A stretch of DNA of 64,000 nt from Acanthochromis polyacanthus (Eukaryota; Chordata; Actinopteri; Pomacentridae), in assembly GCF_021347895.1 (NCBI RefSeq), contig NC_067131.1:6290653-6354652 (forward strand), given 5' to 3'. The notes below the pieces were generated by a model that saw only the letters and a program-made list of their open reading frames with translations, made no database searches and was not told where the DNA came from. A program made the position numbers and the translations under genes. This document shows positions 13,401 to 22,531 of the stretch, one piece after another (the stretch's first letter is position 1; each line of letters begins with the position of its first letter).

Positions 13401-16400
13401 GGGGTGCTCGAGGTGGGAAGGAGCCTGGGGCAGTGGGGGGTGGGCCAGGGGCGAAGGCAGGCTGGCTGGTAGGTGGAGGCGCCGAGGAGAAAGGAGGCTG
13501 AGATGGAGGGAAGGACTGCTGCGGCTGGGACACGGGGGGAGCAGGAGGTTGACCGGCTGGAGGCGCGGGACCCGAGTAGGAGGATGGAGGTAAAGTTTGC
13601 TGCGATGGAGGCGGCGGTACAGAAGAAGAGGTGAACTGCTGTTGAGAGGTAGGGGGGAGAGAAGAGTTGAATGGCTGTTGAGAAGGAGGCGGTGGGCTTC
13701 CGTAGTATTGCTGAGAAGCTGCAGGGCCACTGGGAGGCGGCTGGGTGGGAGCAGAGGACACGGGAGGAGGAGCCTGGGTGTAGGAGGGCGGAGGTGCGGC
13801 CGAGTAAGCGGTACTGACGGGAGGCTGGGAGCTGTGAGGTGGAGCTGGAGACAGAGAAGCAGACGTATGATCATCTATAATCACATCTAAATCTTTGTTA
13901 TGATGCGTCACCTGCGCCTCTGTAGACACATCGGTATTAAATTACATTGCACTCAAAGCACAAATCCATCCACATTTACCATATCCTGGACCAGCTGGGG
14001 TCGGAGGTCCAGAGGTGATCTGCATCCCAGACATCTGGTTAGAGACCTGCTGCATTGTGGGTGGAGGCCCGTAGTGTTGAGGATAGGTGGGGTGAGGCCC
14101 CGACATGTTCATAGCTCCCGGGTTGTATGGCTGAGACACAGGAGGCCTGAAAACACACACATTTTTTAGTGGTGCTGCACTTATAGCTGGTTTTCTCTAC
14201 ATAATGAGTTCAAAGTCAACAAACAGTAAACAAATGATGATTTTCTGTGTTGTCAGTTGACTTATTAAATCCACACCTGACTTCACACAATCAGAGTCGC
14301 GGAGTGAGAGGAGAAATCAGAAAGTAAAAACCACAAAGTGGCTTCACCAAGTCAAAAATAGTTCATCACTGAACATTTAAATACCGGGCTTTGCAAAAGT
14401 TCTGTTACACTTGCAAAATGCAAACAAAATGAACACAAAGATTTCTTTGTGCAATAAGATAATTTTTTATTTTCCAAATATTTCAATATATGTGTTAATG
14501 ATAATATGAATCAGAAATGTGGTCACCCAGAAGTTTTATCTTATTGCACCAAAACATCTTTGTGTTCATTTTCGTGAATGTCTCAACAAGTATAACAGAA
14601 CTTTTGCAAAGCCCGGTATGTGAAAATATCAGACACATTTGCACTGCAATACAGAGAAAATCAGGGACGCAGCGTCTTCTGTCCCTAAGAAGATAGCCAT
14701 GCATTCAAAATAACAGGGACAGCAGGAAAGAAAGCTGATTACTAACTCGCTGCATGTGCACACAGATTTACATCAACGAGGTCAAATACATGTGAACACA
14801 CTGACTAACAGGATATAATCACAAATCGACCTGTGTGTTAACTACAAACATTGCAATTGGCAAAAGGGGCTAATCTGCTAGACAGCTACTGTAACTTCTT
14901 CATCCTGACATTCATGGAGCATTTCCAGTGTGGATTTCCATGATGAACTCATTTGGCCTCTTTGCAGTACTTGACCTAATCTAACTGTTTAAACCTGCAC
15001 ACAAAGAAAAAAACAATTACATCTCTTGTTTGCTTAGTTTATTTTCTATCCTAAACATTTCAAGCAAGAGCAACTCCTGTCTGTTACAATTTTCTGAACC
15101 TCTCTTAACACAGTGTTTTTGAAGAATTTGCTTTGGTTTAGAGTCCACTCTCACTCCTAACCAGACAAATGACAGTCTTCTCAGAGCAGCATCAGGTCCT
15201 GAAGTTTCAGACAGCCTCAGTGCAGTTATCTGCTTCGTTTAATTGGATTCTGTCAACTGCTTGGGTAAACCGATACAGTAAAGGCTTCAGAATTTGACCA
15301 ATCGACTCAGGAAACACAATAAATCAACTCGTAATTACCGGGGTTGTGCCTGCGTCATAGGTGGGGGTCCATTTTGCATGTCCCCTTGACTGTGACTGTA
15401 CTGATTATACTGCTGAGGCGCTGAGATGGGAGGGGGTCCGGTGGTGGGTGGACCCCTGGCAGGACCTGAAATGCCTGAAATGAGAACAAATGATTACAAC
15501 GCATGCTTTAAAAAGGTGACAACTGTTCCACAGAATGCTGCGTATACTCTGATATTAATATCTCTAATGTGAGGAGATCAGCGTGGCAAGCTAAACGCGG
15601 CTATAGGGCACTGCGGTGGCCAAACACATTTTTAGAACTAACTGATTACATTCCCAGATTTTGCCTCTGGGGTAAGGAGGCACAGACTACATCATGAAAC
15701 CAGGGTAGCAAAGACTGTGTGCAAAAGAGTCAGTCAGATTCATGACACAAACGCTCAGATGTAGGTTAGAAATAAAGACCAAAGACTTTCAGGGTGCTGC
15801 TGGTAAGTCAGTAAAATCTCGCTAAACATCGGTCAGGCTGACAACACATTTTTGTTTTTGGTGTTTTAAACAGTAATGGTCATAAAATGCACAAAAAAAA
15901 AACAACCTTCACTGACGGACACTGAAGTAATAAGACAACATACATGCAAGGATGCAATGTGAAATTAAATATGAGCAGCGAATGTAAAGATTCAATTTGG
16001 AACACATCTCTCACTTAATAGAAGAGTAGTTTCTATCTCCGGCTAATAAAAATGACAGCTAGTGAAAAGGTTAGTAACTAGTTGGCTCCTATGTTTCAAA
16101 GTCACAGGCACTAGGTAGACTTGAAAGATTTTCTATTGTACATTGAATAAAGGACATCGCAGCAAGAACAATGTCTGCAGGTACAGAGAGGACTGGATGA
16201 TTGCAGGGCATGTGGAGTGTGAAATGAGCGAGAAACACAGATGAGGCAGTTACCTAAGTCAAGAGGAGAGGAGAGGTCAGAGACTGGGTTGGCTGCCACA
16301 GCCTTAGAGGGAAAGCTTGTGAAAGGAGAATAACCTGAAATACAAGAAAAAGAGGGAAAGAAGGCAAATACAGAGAGATGTAGAGAAATGCATAAAAGCC

Positions 16401-16741
16401 AAATGCAGGAATGAGAGGGGAGTCAAGATTTAGATTAGTATGCACAGGCGCTTCTTCTCACACATACATGACCATCCACATGGCGGGAAGCAGGTAGGAC
16501 ACTCCAAGGTTATGTCTCTGTGAATGCTTAGAGAGCATCATAACTACTCACAAGCACACTTATTAAGGAGCTGCACTTTACCTTGTGGCGGCGCCCCGGG
16601 CTGATAGGGTGAAGCAGGACCGTTGTAGGGGGCATACGGGGCGGGGTATCCCCCATCCAGGGGAGCGTAGCCAGGCTGAGTGTAGCCAGGCTGGGGCTGG
16701 CCGTATGGAGAGGCCATTGGAGTGTGCTGGTTTACATTCAT
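426..16741 (-). CDS. sec24c: Sec24C, COPII coat cargo-binding subunit (3' end outside window)
   Basis: Sec24C pairs with Sec23 in the inner COPII coat on endoplasmic reticulum exit sites and selects cargo for export. Eighteen coding exons, read leftwards, join in frame into about 993 codons; the C-terminal gelsolin-like part lies left of base 1. Order seen: a Pro/Gln/Gly-rich disordered N-terminus (residues 1-469), the conserved stretch with DPDAIPSP and PPLVTTNF (about 463-505), a zinc finger with Cys564, Cys567, Cys586 and Cys589, the trunk (about 620-870, containing [29 protein letters not shown] and [20 protein letters not shown]), then the start of the beta-sandwich and helical regions (RRLRIHN). 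The MNVNQ start and the QQNG motif match SEC24C rather than SEC24D. The human protein is about 1,094 aa; this one should be longer, mainly because of the large proline-rich exon. Exon joins are my reading of splice sites and phases, not transcript data. Confidence 0.95.
1339..1484 (-). CDS. sec24c: sec24c exon (residues 899-947)
   Basis: Acceptor CCTCAG precedes GTATTCGAG; donor is ATGCAG before GTGTGC. It encodes [40 protein letters not shown] and SEETGALMQ, the beta-sandwich region of Sec24. Confidence 0.96.
1580..1676 (-). CDS. sec24c: sec24c exon (residues 867-898)
   Basis: Acceptor TCCCAG precedes GCTCAGTCGG; donor is AGCACAG before GTGAGG. It encodes [20 protein letters not shown] and [13 protein letters not shown] second AG six bases into the exon is also in frame. 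Confidence 0.95.
1842..1921. mobile_element. 80-bp palindromic MITE-like element, copy 1
   Basis: ACACCCCCTGTCAAAAGTTT at the left is mirrored by AACTTTTGACAGGGGGTGT at the right, with a short centre (TCTCATTCAAATAAAGTAGA). Terminal inverted repeats of this kind are typical of Tc1/mariner-derived elements in fish. It lies in a sec24c intron. Confidence 0.7.
2257..2338. mobile_element. 80-bp palindromic MITE-like element, copy 2 (inverted)
   Basis: The same terminal sequence as copy 1, but the centre (TCTACTTTATTTGAATGAGA) is the reverse complement of that in copy 1, so the copies face each other. It starts and ends with TA, as expected for a Tc1/mariner-type target site. Confidence 0.7.
2380..3115 (+). 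mobile_element. L1-like non-LTR retrotransposon 3' fragment, decayed
   Basis: Broken frames near 2419-2700 read [19 protein letters not shown] and [18 protein letters not shown], resembling the C-terminus of fish L1-type ORF2. A T-rich, low-complexity 3' part with AATAAA follows near 3090-3100. It is inserted antisense to sec24c and ends about 60 bases from an exon. Confidence 0.55.
3178..3348 (-). CDS. sec24c: sec24c trunk exon (residues 810-866)
   Basis: Acceptor CCGCAG precedes TCGCTGTTTC; donor is TTCCAG before GTGAGC. It encodes [39 protein letters not shown] and [11 protein letters not shown]. It starts only about 60 bases from the end of a LINE-like insertion. Confidence 0.96.
3452..3568 (-). 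CDS. sec24c: sec24c trunk exon (residues 771-809)
   Basis: Acceptor TCTCAG precedes GCCGCTGAC; donor is GAGAAG before GTAAAC. Exactly 39 codons encode [20 protein letters not shown] and [19 protein letters not shown], matching human SEC24C. Confidence 0.96.
3873..3966 (-). CDS. sec24c: sec24c trunk exon (residues 739-770)
   Basis: Acceptor TTTCAG precedes TTTGCTGG; donor is CTCAAG before GTAACG. It encodes [32 protein letters not shown]. Confidence 0.95.
4086..4277 (-). CDS. sec24c: sec24c trunk exon (residues 675-739)
   Basis: Acceptor ACTCAG precedes GGAGAACC; donor is CGAGAG before GTGAGC. It encodes [39 protein letters not shown] and [15 protein letters not shown], matching human SEC24C nearly residue for residue. 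Confidence 0.96.
4446..4570 (-). CDS. sec24c: sec24c trunk exon (residues 634-675)
   Basis: Acceptor CAACAG precedes AACAACAAG; donor is GCCCAG before GTACAC. It encodes [20 protein letters not shown] and further trunk sequence ending DYLP. FIF(M/L)IDVSYNA is a Sec24 trunk signature. Confidence 0.95.
4806..5041. mobile_element. 236-bp MITE with Tc1/mariner-type ends
   Basis: TACAGTCAAGCCCGAAATTA at the left and TAATTTCAGGCTCGACTGTA at the right are inverted repeats of about 22 bases with two or three mismatches, bounded by TA. There is no transposase inside. Confidence 0.75.
5600..6105. repeat. Three-unit tandem repeat, period about 155 bp
   Basis: GGTCAAGGTCATGCACC starts at 5611, 5764 and 5924, and the units also share CACATCTA, GTGCAATATGAA and GATATGCTCCGGAAA. 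The repeat looks like a fragment of a dispersed fish element. It lies in a sec24c intron. Confidence 0.8.
6204..6319 (-). CDS. sec24c: sec24c exon (residues 595-633)
   Basis: Acceptor CTGCAG precedes TGCCTCC; donor is TGTAAG before GTAAGA. It encodes [20 protein letters not shown] and [19 protein letters not shown], almost identical to human SEC24C at the entry to the trunk domain. Confidence 0.96.
6401..6539 (-). CDS. sec24c: sec24c zinc-finger exon (residues 549-594)
   Basis: Acceptor TTGTCAG precedes ACCCCTCC; donor is AGAGG before GTGAGT. It encodes the whole Sec23/Sec24 zinc finger: CNRC (Cys564, Cys567), [17 protein letters not shown], and CGFC (Cys586, Cys589). All four expected zinc ligands are present. 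Confidence 0.96.
7318..7445 (-). CDS. sec24c: sec24c exon (residues 506-548)
   Basis: Acceptor GTTCAG precedes GGAACGCC; donor is GATGAG before GTCAGT. It encodes [20 protein letters not shown] and [17 protein letters not shown], the conserved lead-in to the zinc finger of Sec24 proteins. Confidence 0.95.
9703..9801 (+). pseudogene. Remnant BED zinc-finger start of a hAT transposase
   Basis: After a strong acceptor (TTTTTTTTTCCTGCAG), 32 codons read [15 protein letters not shown] and then GKAKCNIC before TAA. W..F...GKAKCNxC is the first half of a BED finger, the N-terminal DNA-binding domain of many hAT transposases. The second half and the catalytic domain are missing. Confidence 0.55.
10382..10413. 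repeat. AT microsatellite
   Basis: An uninterrupted ATATAT run of about 30 bases inside the nested hAT element. Confidence 0.8.
11022..11130 (-). CDS. sec24c: sec24c exon (residues 470-505)
   Basis: Acceptor TTTTTAG precedes ATCCAGGTAATAG; donor is CCAAG before GTCAGC. It encodes [18 protein letters not shown] and then [13 protein letters not shown], close to human IQVIEDDRNNRGTEPFVTG and [13 protein letters not shown]. Confidence 0.95.
11852..11893 (-). CDS. sec24c: Candidate 42-nt cassette exon of sec24c duplicating the DPDAIPSP motif
   Basis: Between the previous exon and the next, the minus strand carries CAG, then 42 open bases encoding [14 protein letters not shown], then GTAAGT. This repeats the end of the upstream exon ([12 protein letters not shown]). 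It is in phase 0 on both sides, so inclusion would insert 14 residues without a frameshift. The polypyrimidine tract is poor and the frame stays open upstream of the AG, so an alternative is an old exon-tail duplication that is not used. Confidence 0.5.
12899..13041 (-). CDS. sec24c: sec24c exon ending in DPDAIPSP (residues 422-469)
   Basis: Acceptor CCTCAG precedes GTGCGTTTGG; donor is AGCCCG before GTGAGT. It encodes [19 protein letters not shown], an APAPAPAP run and [12 protein letters not shown]. The last motif is nearly identical to human SEC24C ([11 protein letters not shown]). The exon leaves in phase 0. Confidence 0.93.
13125..13844 (-). CDS. sec24c: sec24c large proline-rich exon (residues 182-421)
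   Basis: This 720-nt exon lies between acceptor TCTCCAG (before CTCCACC) and donor AACG|GTGAGC. It encodes about 240 residues dominated by Pro, Ser, Gln and Ala with many PPPS and SQPP repeats, ending in GYPPQQNG. The same segment of human SEC24C is shorter, so most of the extra length of this protein is here. No fold is expected. Confidence 0.92.
13980..14146 (-). CDS. sec24c: sec24c exon (residues 126-181)
   Basis: Acceptor TTTTCAG precedes GCCTCC; donor is GATATG before GTAAAT. It encodes [16 protein letters not shown] and then [15 protein letters not shown]. This resembles the QVATQLSGMQISG stretch of human SEC24C and anchors the alignment of an otherwise fast-changing region. Confidence 0.92.
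14382..14618. mobile_element. 237-bp MITE with 30-bp terminal inverted repeats
   Basis: TACCGGGCTTTGCAAAAGTT and AACTTTTGCAAAGCCCGGTA are perfect mirror ends, extended by CTGTTA/TAACAG. TA bounds both ends, pointing to Tc1/mariner. It lies in a sec24c intron. Confidence 0.8.
15339..15474 (-). CDS. sec24c: sec24c exon (residues 81-126)
   Basis: Acceptor TTTCAG precedes GCATTTCAG; donor is CCCCG before GTAATT. It encodes [18 protein letters not shown] followed by [16 protein letters not shown] second AG nine bases into the exon is also in frame, so an isoform lacking three residues is possible. Confidence 0.85.
16254..16334 (-). CDS. sec24c: sec24c exon, symmetric 81-nt (residues 54-80)
   Basis: The exon is bounded by TTTCAG before GTTATTC and by GACTTAG before GTAACT. 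It encodes [20 protein letters not shown] and a few more residues. It is 81 nt long, enters and leaves in phase 1, and so could be skipped without breaking the frame. Confidence 0.75.
   Translation of the reverse strand, partial: VILLSQAFPLRLWQPTQSLTSPLLLT
16582..16741 (-). CDS. sec24c: sec24c first coding exon (residues 1-53)
   Basis: The ATG is at 16741-16739 and begins [15 protein letters not shown], which aligns with the start of vertebrate SEC24C. The exon continues upstream as 5' UTR to an acceptor at about 16760 (CAG before ATTTAG). The donor follows CCACAAG at 16582, leaving phase 1. The encoded segment is rich in Pro, Tyr, Gln and Gly. Confidence 0.92.
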
Positions 16742-16743
16742 CC

Positions 16744-16752
16744 TCAGTTCAT
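16744..16752 (-). promoter_or_regulatory. Two-codon upstream ORF ending 2 nt before the sec24c start
   Basis: In the 5' UTR part of the first coding exon, the strand reads ATG-AAC-TGA and then GG and the main ATG. This is a complete minimal upstream ORF in a different frame whose stop is two bases before the start codon. Such an arrangement could lower initiation or favour reinitiation. Whether it matters depends on start-codon context and on the mature 5' UTR. Confidence 0.5.
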
Positions 16753-18440
16753 CCCTAAATCTGGATGAAATAACAACACAAGCATAAACAGTGACTCAAC
16801 ATCATAAACCTGCTTTGCCTGTTGTTACAGGTAAACAGATACAGACATCTGCAGTGTGAAACCCCTGAGACAAGATACTAATATGGATGAAGGCCGCTGT
16901 GAAAGTATTGGGCTCCCCTGAGTGTGAAGGAACAGATTCTGCCCTCACAGCACTGCTAACGCCACCGGGAAAATGTGGGCAATGGACAGAACCTCAAGAA
17001 ATACAAGTAATCCATCTCAGAAGGACACTTACTGCAGCTCTCTGGTTTTAAATAATAGTCCTTCCTGCTCAGCTAGAAACTGAAGGCAGTCCAAACAACA
17101 CATACCCGACCCTCACTGAGTTCGTCTGCACCTGCACTGATACAAAAACACTGAACACTTTGAGCCTGCGGGGCTCTCAGCTCTGTAAGTTCCAACAGTC
17201 AAGACACAAATCACACACACTTATGACGTTTACATTTCCTGGTTTGGCGACAACACCTTTATGGACTTTTTATATTTGTTTTAGCCACACCCTCAGATTG
17301 TATATTACCCACTAACTATTCAGTGAGCAACAATATGTGCTTCACATGTAAAAACTACTTACAAAGACATGGCACCACATTGAAGCTGACTAAAACTGAA
17401 ACCAAACAATCTGAAGCAAAACTGATACCATCCTCAACACCTTCTCATGTGTAAAGGTTGGATTAAATAGCTGATTTACCTATCATTTGCTTGAGTGAAA
17501 TGTTTAGGGGTCTTAACAGGCACAAGACCCCTAAAATGACCACTTCCCTGGACAATCAACTTTATGAGCATGATTCCTCCTGCATATCACATGTCAACTT
17601 TAAGATTGTTAGTAGATGTGTACGAGTGGTGTTATTTATTCACCTGGCTTCTGGAGACCGACCTTACCTATATGACAGAGTGATGAGTATCATCTAACAG
17701 ACAAACACGGGCTAAACGAGCGGGGCCATTGAATAATTCAACACTTCAGGTGCCACAACGAGAAATACAATCGCCGGAGCCGTACAGCTTTTTAGTATGT
17801 CGGGCCTACTGAGTGACCCACATCTGCTCCCCTCACTGAGTTGCACAATTAATGAAGTGGGTTAGCAAACACCGGAGAACTATTCAAAACTCGCAAAGGA
17901 ACTTTGAGATCTTTGAGAGTAAGAAGCAAATGTCAGGTGAAAAATCAAACACCATCTTCGTAAAGGGATTGTGTGACAACAGCAAAGCCGTGGGAAAGCT
18001 GGCGAGCGTAGAAGTGCCGCATTACAATTAGCTCGCTAGCTAGCTAACATTAGCAAGATAACACGTAAAACCAAATTCAAAAAAATAGAACGTCTGGTTC
18101 AGAAGTGAAGCAGCTATCTAAGTCTAACTACCCATTGGGGAGGGAACAAGCTCTAAAAAATAAACAACTTGCAATACCTGGGAGCTAACTTAGCATGCTA
18201 ACGTTAGCAACAGGGCAACTTGAATCATGATGACAGCAGCAGTGGTTGAATCAGCTGTGACCAAATCGCCACAACCGGAGCTAGCCACGGTTAGCCGACC
18301 AGCTCAGCTACTAACCTCCAGCCATAGCGCTACTAGCCGTGCACTAGCATTAGCTAGCATTAGCAAAACGAAATCCAAGATCCCTCTGTGAAGCCGGGCA
18401 AGAGACGTCAAACAGGGACCGCTCTCAAATCAAAACCTAC

Positions 18441-18630
18441 CTCCGAAGTGGTGTAAATAATAAGGCTATCCTTTGTTCGTGGCAAACTGTGGAACCCAGT
18501 GACCGACACAGTAAGAAGCCGATGTCGTCCCGGGGTGTTGCTCACTAATCCTGCTCGGTAGCAGAAGCGGACATTCAGCGGAACTGCTGCAGCGCTGTGC
18601 CACGTCCACATCCGGACACCGCAGAGCGAC
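18441..18630 (-). promoter_or_regulatory. sec24c: sec24c non-coding first exon and CpG-containing promoter
   Basis: A good donor (CGGAG before GTAGGT on the minus strand) lies at 18441-18439. Upstream the sequence becomes rich in CpG and G+C to about 18650, with an ETS-like AGGAAGT in the plus-complement near 18630. The next exon begins at 16760 with 5' UTR, so a separate non-coding first exon is needed, and this is the best candidate. The exact transcription start cannot be read from sequence. Confidence 0.5.
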
Positions 18631-18660
18631 TTCCTCCACGTTCATGTCTGCTGCACCGGT

Positions 18661-21650
18661 TGTCAGTGGATGTGAGCTTTACTGTGAAACAAACTATTTA
18701 GCTTATTTAAACATTAGCACTTTCTCTTTAGCTTTTGACTTGGTAATTCTACAACAAGTGCAAAGTAATGAGAGCTAGTTAGCACTCATGTAGCACTTAA
18801 GGTCAGTGGCTGAACCAGATCATTTTTTATAGGCTGTGGCCCGGCTGAAACCATTAAAGGTCCCATATGGTGATAATCCATTTTTGTTGTATTTTATGGT
18901 GCAATCTGACAGGTTTATTTACTTTCATCGGCTGCTTCTGCTAACTCTAAAGTGTCTCAACAACAGGCAAAGCTCACCAAATGTCTCGTTGTTGGCTGTC
19001 AAAGTAAACCCAGTAATCTTCATGCACTCCCAACATCTGAGAAACTGAAGACCCAGTGGATTACTTTTATTATTGACTTAATATTTTTAATTATTTGTTA
19101 ATTATATAAATACAACATTAGGAGAAACCCTAGTAATGGCATACTCTAAGACTAGTGTGGCTACCAGGTTCACTCTACTCATATACTTTATTTTTATTTA
19201 TTTATTTTTTAAATAATTGTTTGACAAATAGTCAATATAATTTTCTTATGTGACATTTATTGTCTTTTGTTATGTATTCCAGACTTGTTTCTGTGTGGGC
19301 TTTGAGGGGCCTGTAGTGAGAGGAGGTTTGATCAACATATCAGGCGTGATTAAGCTCAGCCATACAGTTTTCAACATTTAATCTGCATTTATTTTAATAT
19401 TATTGTTATTATTGTTTAAGATTCTTAATATTTGCTTCCCTCCAGGGCATTAACATTTTATTAATTGCTCTTGCAGTGGAACATTAATTGCTCCTGTTTT
19501 TGTTTTTTTTTGCAGTTTATTGGGCATTTATTCTTTTGTCAAGTGAGCCAGTAACAAGCAAAGAGGTATCACCCTCCAAACGGATTCATTTTCTTCTTTA
19601 TGTTTGTTTGTTTTGTTTGGTGATCTTCTTCCCTCATCTATTATTAACTGTATTCTGTTAAATTCCCACTCACACATTCAGGACTGGCTCAAGAGGTGAT
19701 TTTTTCATTGCTTGCTGTGACATAAATTATGAGTGTAAATTTTTCAGCGTGTTATTTCACTTAATGGTCGAGGCTTATTGATTGCAGTGTCCACTAGTGT
19801 TCTAGTGGGAATAAACCTCTGACCTGTTGGCAATAGGTGAGAAATAAACTGTGAGATTAAGGTGCAGTGGGATGTTACACTTACACAGTAAGATAGATAG
19901 ATTAAACCTTTATTAATCCCACAGTGGGGAAATTTACAATAAAGACTCCCTCATAGAAATACTCATTCATAGCATAATATTTTTTTCCAATGTAACCCTT
20001 AATTGATTAAAATCTGGAACAGTTGCTTAACTTTGGCTTTTTTAATTGTCGATAAAGCGCATGATAATTTCAATTTCAATTACATAAGATAATTAAAGAT
20101 CTATTAAATAAAAATGAAAAAAACGTCCTTGTTCTGCTCAGGGTGTCATCTTACATGAGACATCTCTTTACAGACCATCCGGCCTTTTTTTTTCTTGGTT
20201 TTATGTTGTGGATTCTAGGTCAATCTTGCATTTTTTTGAATTATTTTTTTAAGCATTTTGTTGTTTCCTAAGCTTTTTAAAATAGGTTTCATCCATACAT
20301 TCCTTAAGAGTCCGTACAAGAACTTACCTAACCTAAATTATTCACACATAAACTACTAAAACCATGTAAAAAACTGATATATTATACTCTTTTTGATGAC
20401 AATAATCTGAAATCTTTGACTTGCACTTAAACCAATGTAAACATTTTATGGTTGGTCAGAACTATTTTGTGTATGTGGCTGAATGTGTTGTTAAAATATG
20501 TCTGTATGGGAAAACAGCCATAGAAAAATGATTCTGCAAAAGGTTCCACCAGAAACATTATTACTGGATGTAACTATAGTAGTATGAGGAGGTGCTTAGT
20601 CTTTGTTTAGTCTGTGGTGACTGTGGGTCACCCATTTGTTCTACCCCTGCTTGAGGTTTTTTTGATTAAAACAGCAATATTTATTAAATGTCATGTACAC
20701 TGGCCCGATATTTTTATGGACTTCACTGTCTTGGCTCTTTGTGATCCTTTTAGTCATCATTCAGATAACAATAATGTGATAAAAAGTAGCCATCTGAATC
20801 TGTGTCAGCACATAAGGCCACCTTCCAGCACCAAATGTAAGCCAGAAAAAGCCAGTATAAGACTGCCAGATCTAGTCAGTCCAGTCCATGTTTTAGGCTT
20901 GAAAATATGTGGCAATTTGTCGTAGGAATCTGCCCAAATCTGAAATTATAAGTGTGTGATTCATCACAAATCTGGCATCAGTTTGATGTGGTTGTTGGAC
21001 ACAAGAGCTGAGTCCAAATTTTCTTCATCATCTGCCTGTGTTCTGCCAAATCAGACGTGTTGAATCTTATCCCTCCAGAAAGACTCGCCAACTCCAAACT
21101 TGCCCTTCGTTGATTGGACTGTTTGTTTTTTGTGAAATTGTGCTTCTCGACAGCAATCGCAAAGTGAGGCAGACAATCATATCTCGTCTGAAGCTGCTGC
21201 AGCACATCTCCTAAACCTGTTGAGATTCCTGAAATATTTCCCCATGTCTGTGCCGTCTGAGGCCGGTGGGAAATAAAGACGAATCTGTGCTGTCCAGAGC
21301 TGGGGTCGACCGGGGAGTGGTGCTGATGGTTATTTCTGGAGGGTATATCAGCAAGCATCCCCTCTTGTGCTTGAGAGTGACATGGCAAGTGTTGAATACA
21401 AGGGAGGATGAACACACACACACACACATAGACATACACACACTCTTCACCCCCTTCTCGCCCTCCCAAGCGCCCACCCCTCTGACACAGCATTCCAGTG
21501 TGAGCAGATGAAAGCCAGCCACCCCTCTTGTCTCCTCGTGGGTGGAGGGTTTCACCGTGGAGCACCGAGGGACGCTCGCTCATTGATTCTCCCACCGAAG
21601 ACGATTTCGGAGCAGCATCGGACACAGCAGGCTGTGAGCTGGGAGCTGGG
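18661..21650. other. Head-to-head intergenic spacer between sec24c and synpo2l
   Basis: No coding exon is recognisable in these 3 kb. The sequence is AT-rich. It contains a short retroelement tail near 19.9 kb and a CA run near 21.42 kb. The right end must hold the synpo2l promoter and 5' UTR. No convincing TATA box is obvious close to the start codon. Confidence 0.6.
19893..19945 (+). repeat. Retroelement 3' tail fragment
   Basis: AGATAGATAGATTAAACCTT followed by TATTAATCCCACAGTGGGGAA resembles the common fish LINE/SINE tail ('TTTATTGATCCC ... GGGAAATT'). Only the tail is present. The exact family is not assigned. Confidence 0.5.
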
Positions 21651-21752
21651 ATGGTCACGGAGGAAATCGTGGTCTCCCTGTCTGGAGGAGCTCCATGGGG
21701 GTTCAGACTGCAGGGAGGAGCTGAGCAGCAGAAACCTCTTCAGGTGGCAAAG
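21651..21752 (+). CDS. synpo2l: synpo2l exon 1 (residues 1-34)
   Basis: The ATG at 21651 opens MVTEEIVVSLSGGAPWGFRL, which aligns with the human start (MGAEEEVLVTLSGGAPWGFRL). The donor is GCAAAG before GTAGAG, phase 0. This is the first half of the PDZ domain. Confidence 0.93.
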
Positions 21753-22456
21753 GTAGAGCAGAGACGATACATGTGTGTGTTTGTGTTGCAGACAAGCCAA
21801 GGTGTGAGGGGGTGGGTTTGATTGAGACTGCAGCTGAGGCCTTGATGCTTGTGGTTTGGCTGCTAAAACAAAAATAAATGAGACTTCTTGTTGTCACTCT
21901 TGCTGGTGTAATTGTGTAGCTTTTCTACACACCTCTGCTTTTGTGAGCCATTATAAAGTCAGCAACTCTGCTTTATCTCATAATTTGTTCTCATCTACTT
22001 TTGAAAACTCAAGAATTATTTTGCACTAAAATGTTTATAATCACCAGAGGAGAAAAAACTACGAGTTGCAGACTTTATAGTGGCTTTCAAAAGATAAAGT
22101 GTGTGAAAAAGTTACACAATTACGCCAGCAAGCGCACCAGTGACTGCATTGAGTCTCATTTTTTCACATAAATACATCTGTAAGGCGTCTTTTCTGCTTT
22201 TACTTGAGTAGTTTTAACCACGTATTCTTCTTCCTGCTTCATGCAACAATAACTACTTGGGGCGTCCTGCTCATTTGGCAACGTCCCAGTTCAATTTGGC
22301 CCTCACCTGTCGTGATTGAGTTTGTGGGTCAGGGAACAGCGTGAACACATGTTTGGGGGTTGATCTCAACTCAGGTTTCATCTTGATGGTGAGCAGTCAA
22401 AGAGATAGTTTGGGGTTTTCTTTGAAATTGGTTATTATATCACGAATATCACCAAG

Positions 22457-22531
<75 letters not shown>

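Noticed and set aside
12891..13874. 327-codon open frame on the minus strand rich in Leu, Pro and Ser
   Set aside because: It overlaps the proline-rich sec24c exon in another frame. The sec24c frame has matching splice sites and family similarity; the other is an artefact of compositional bias.
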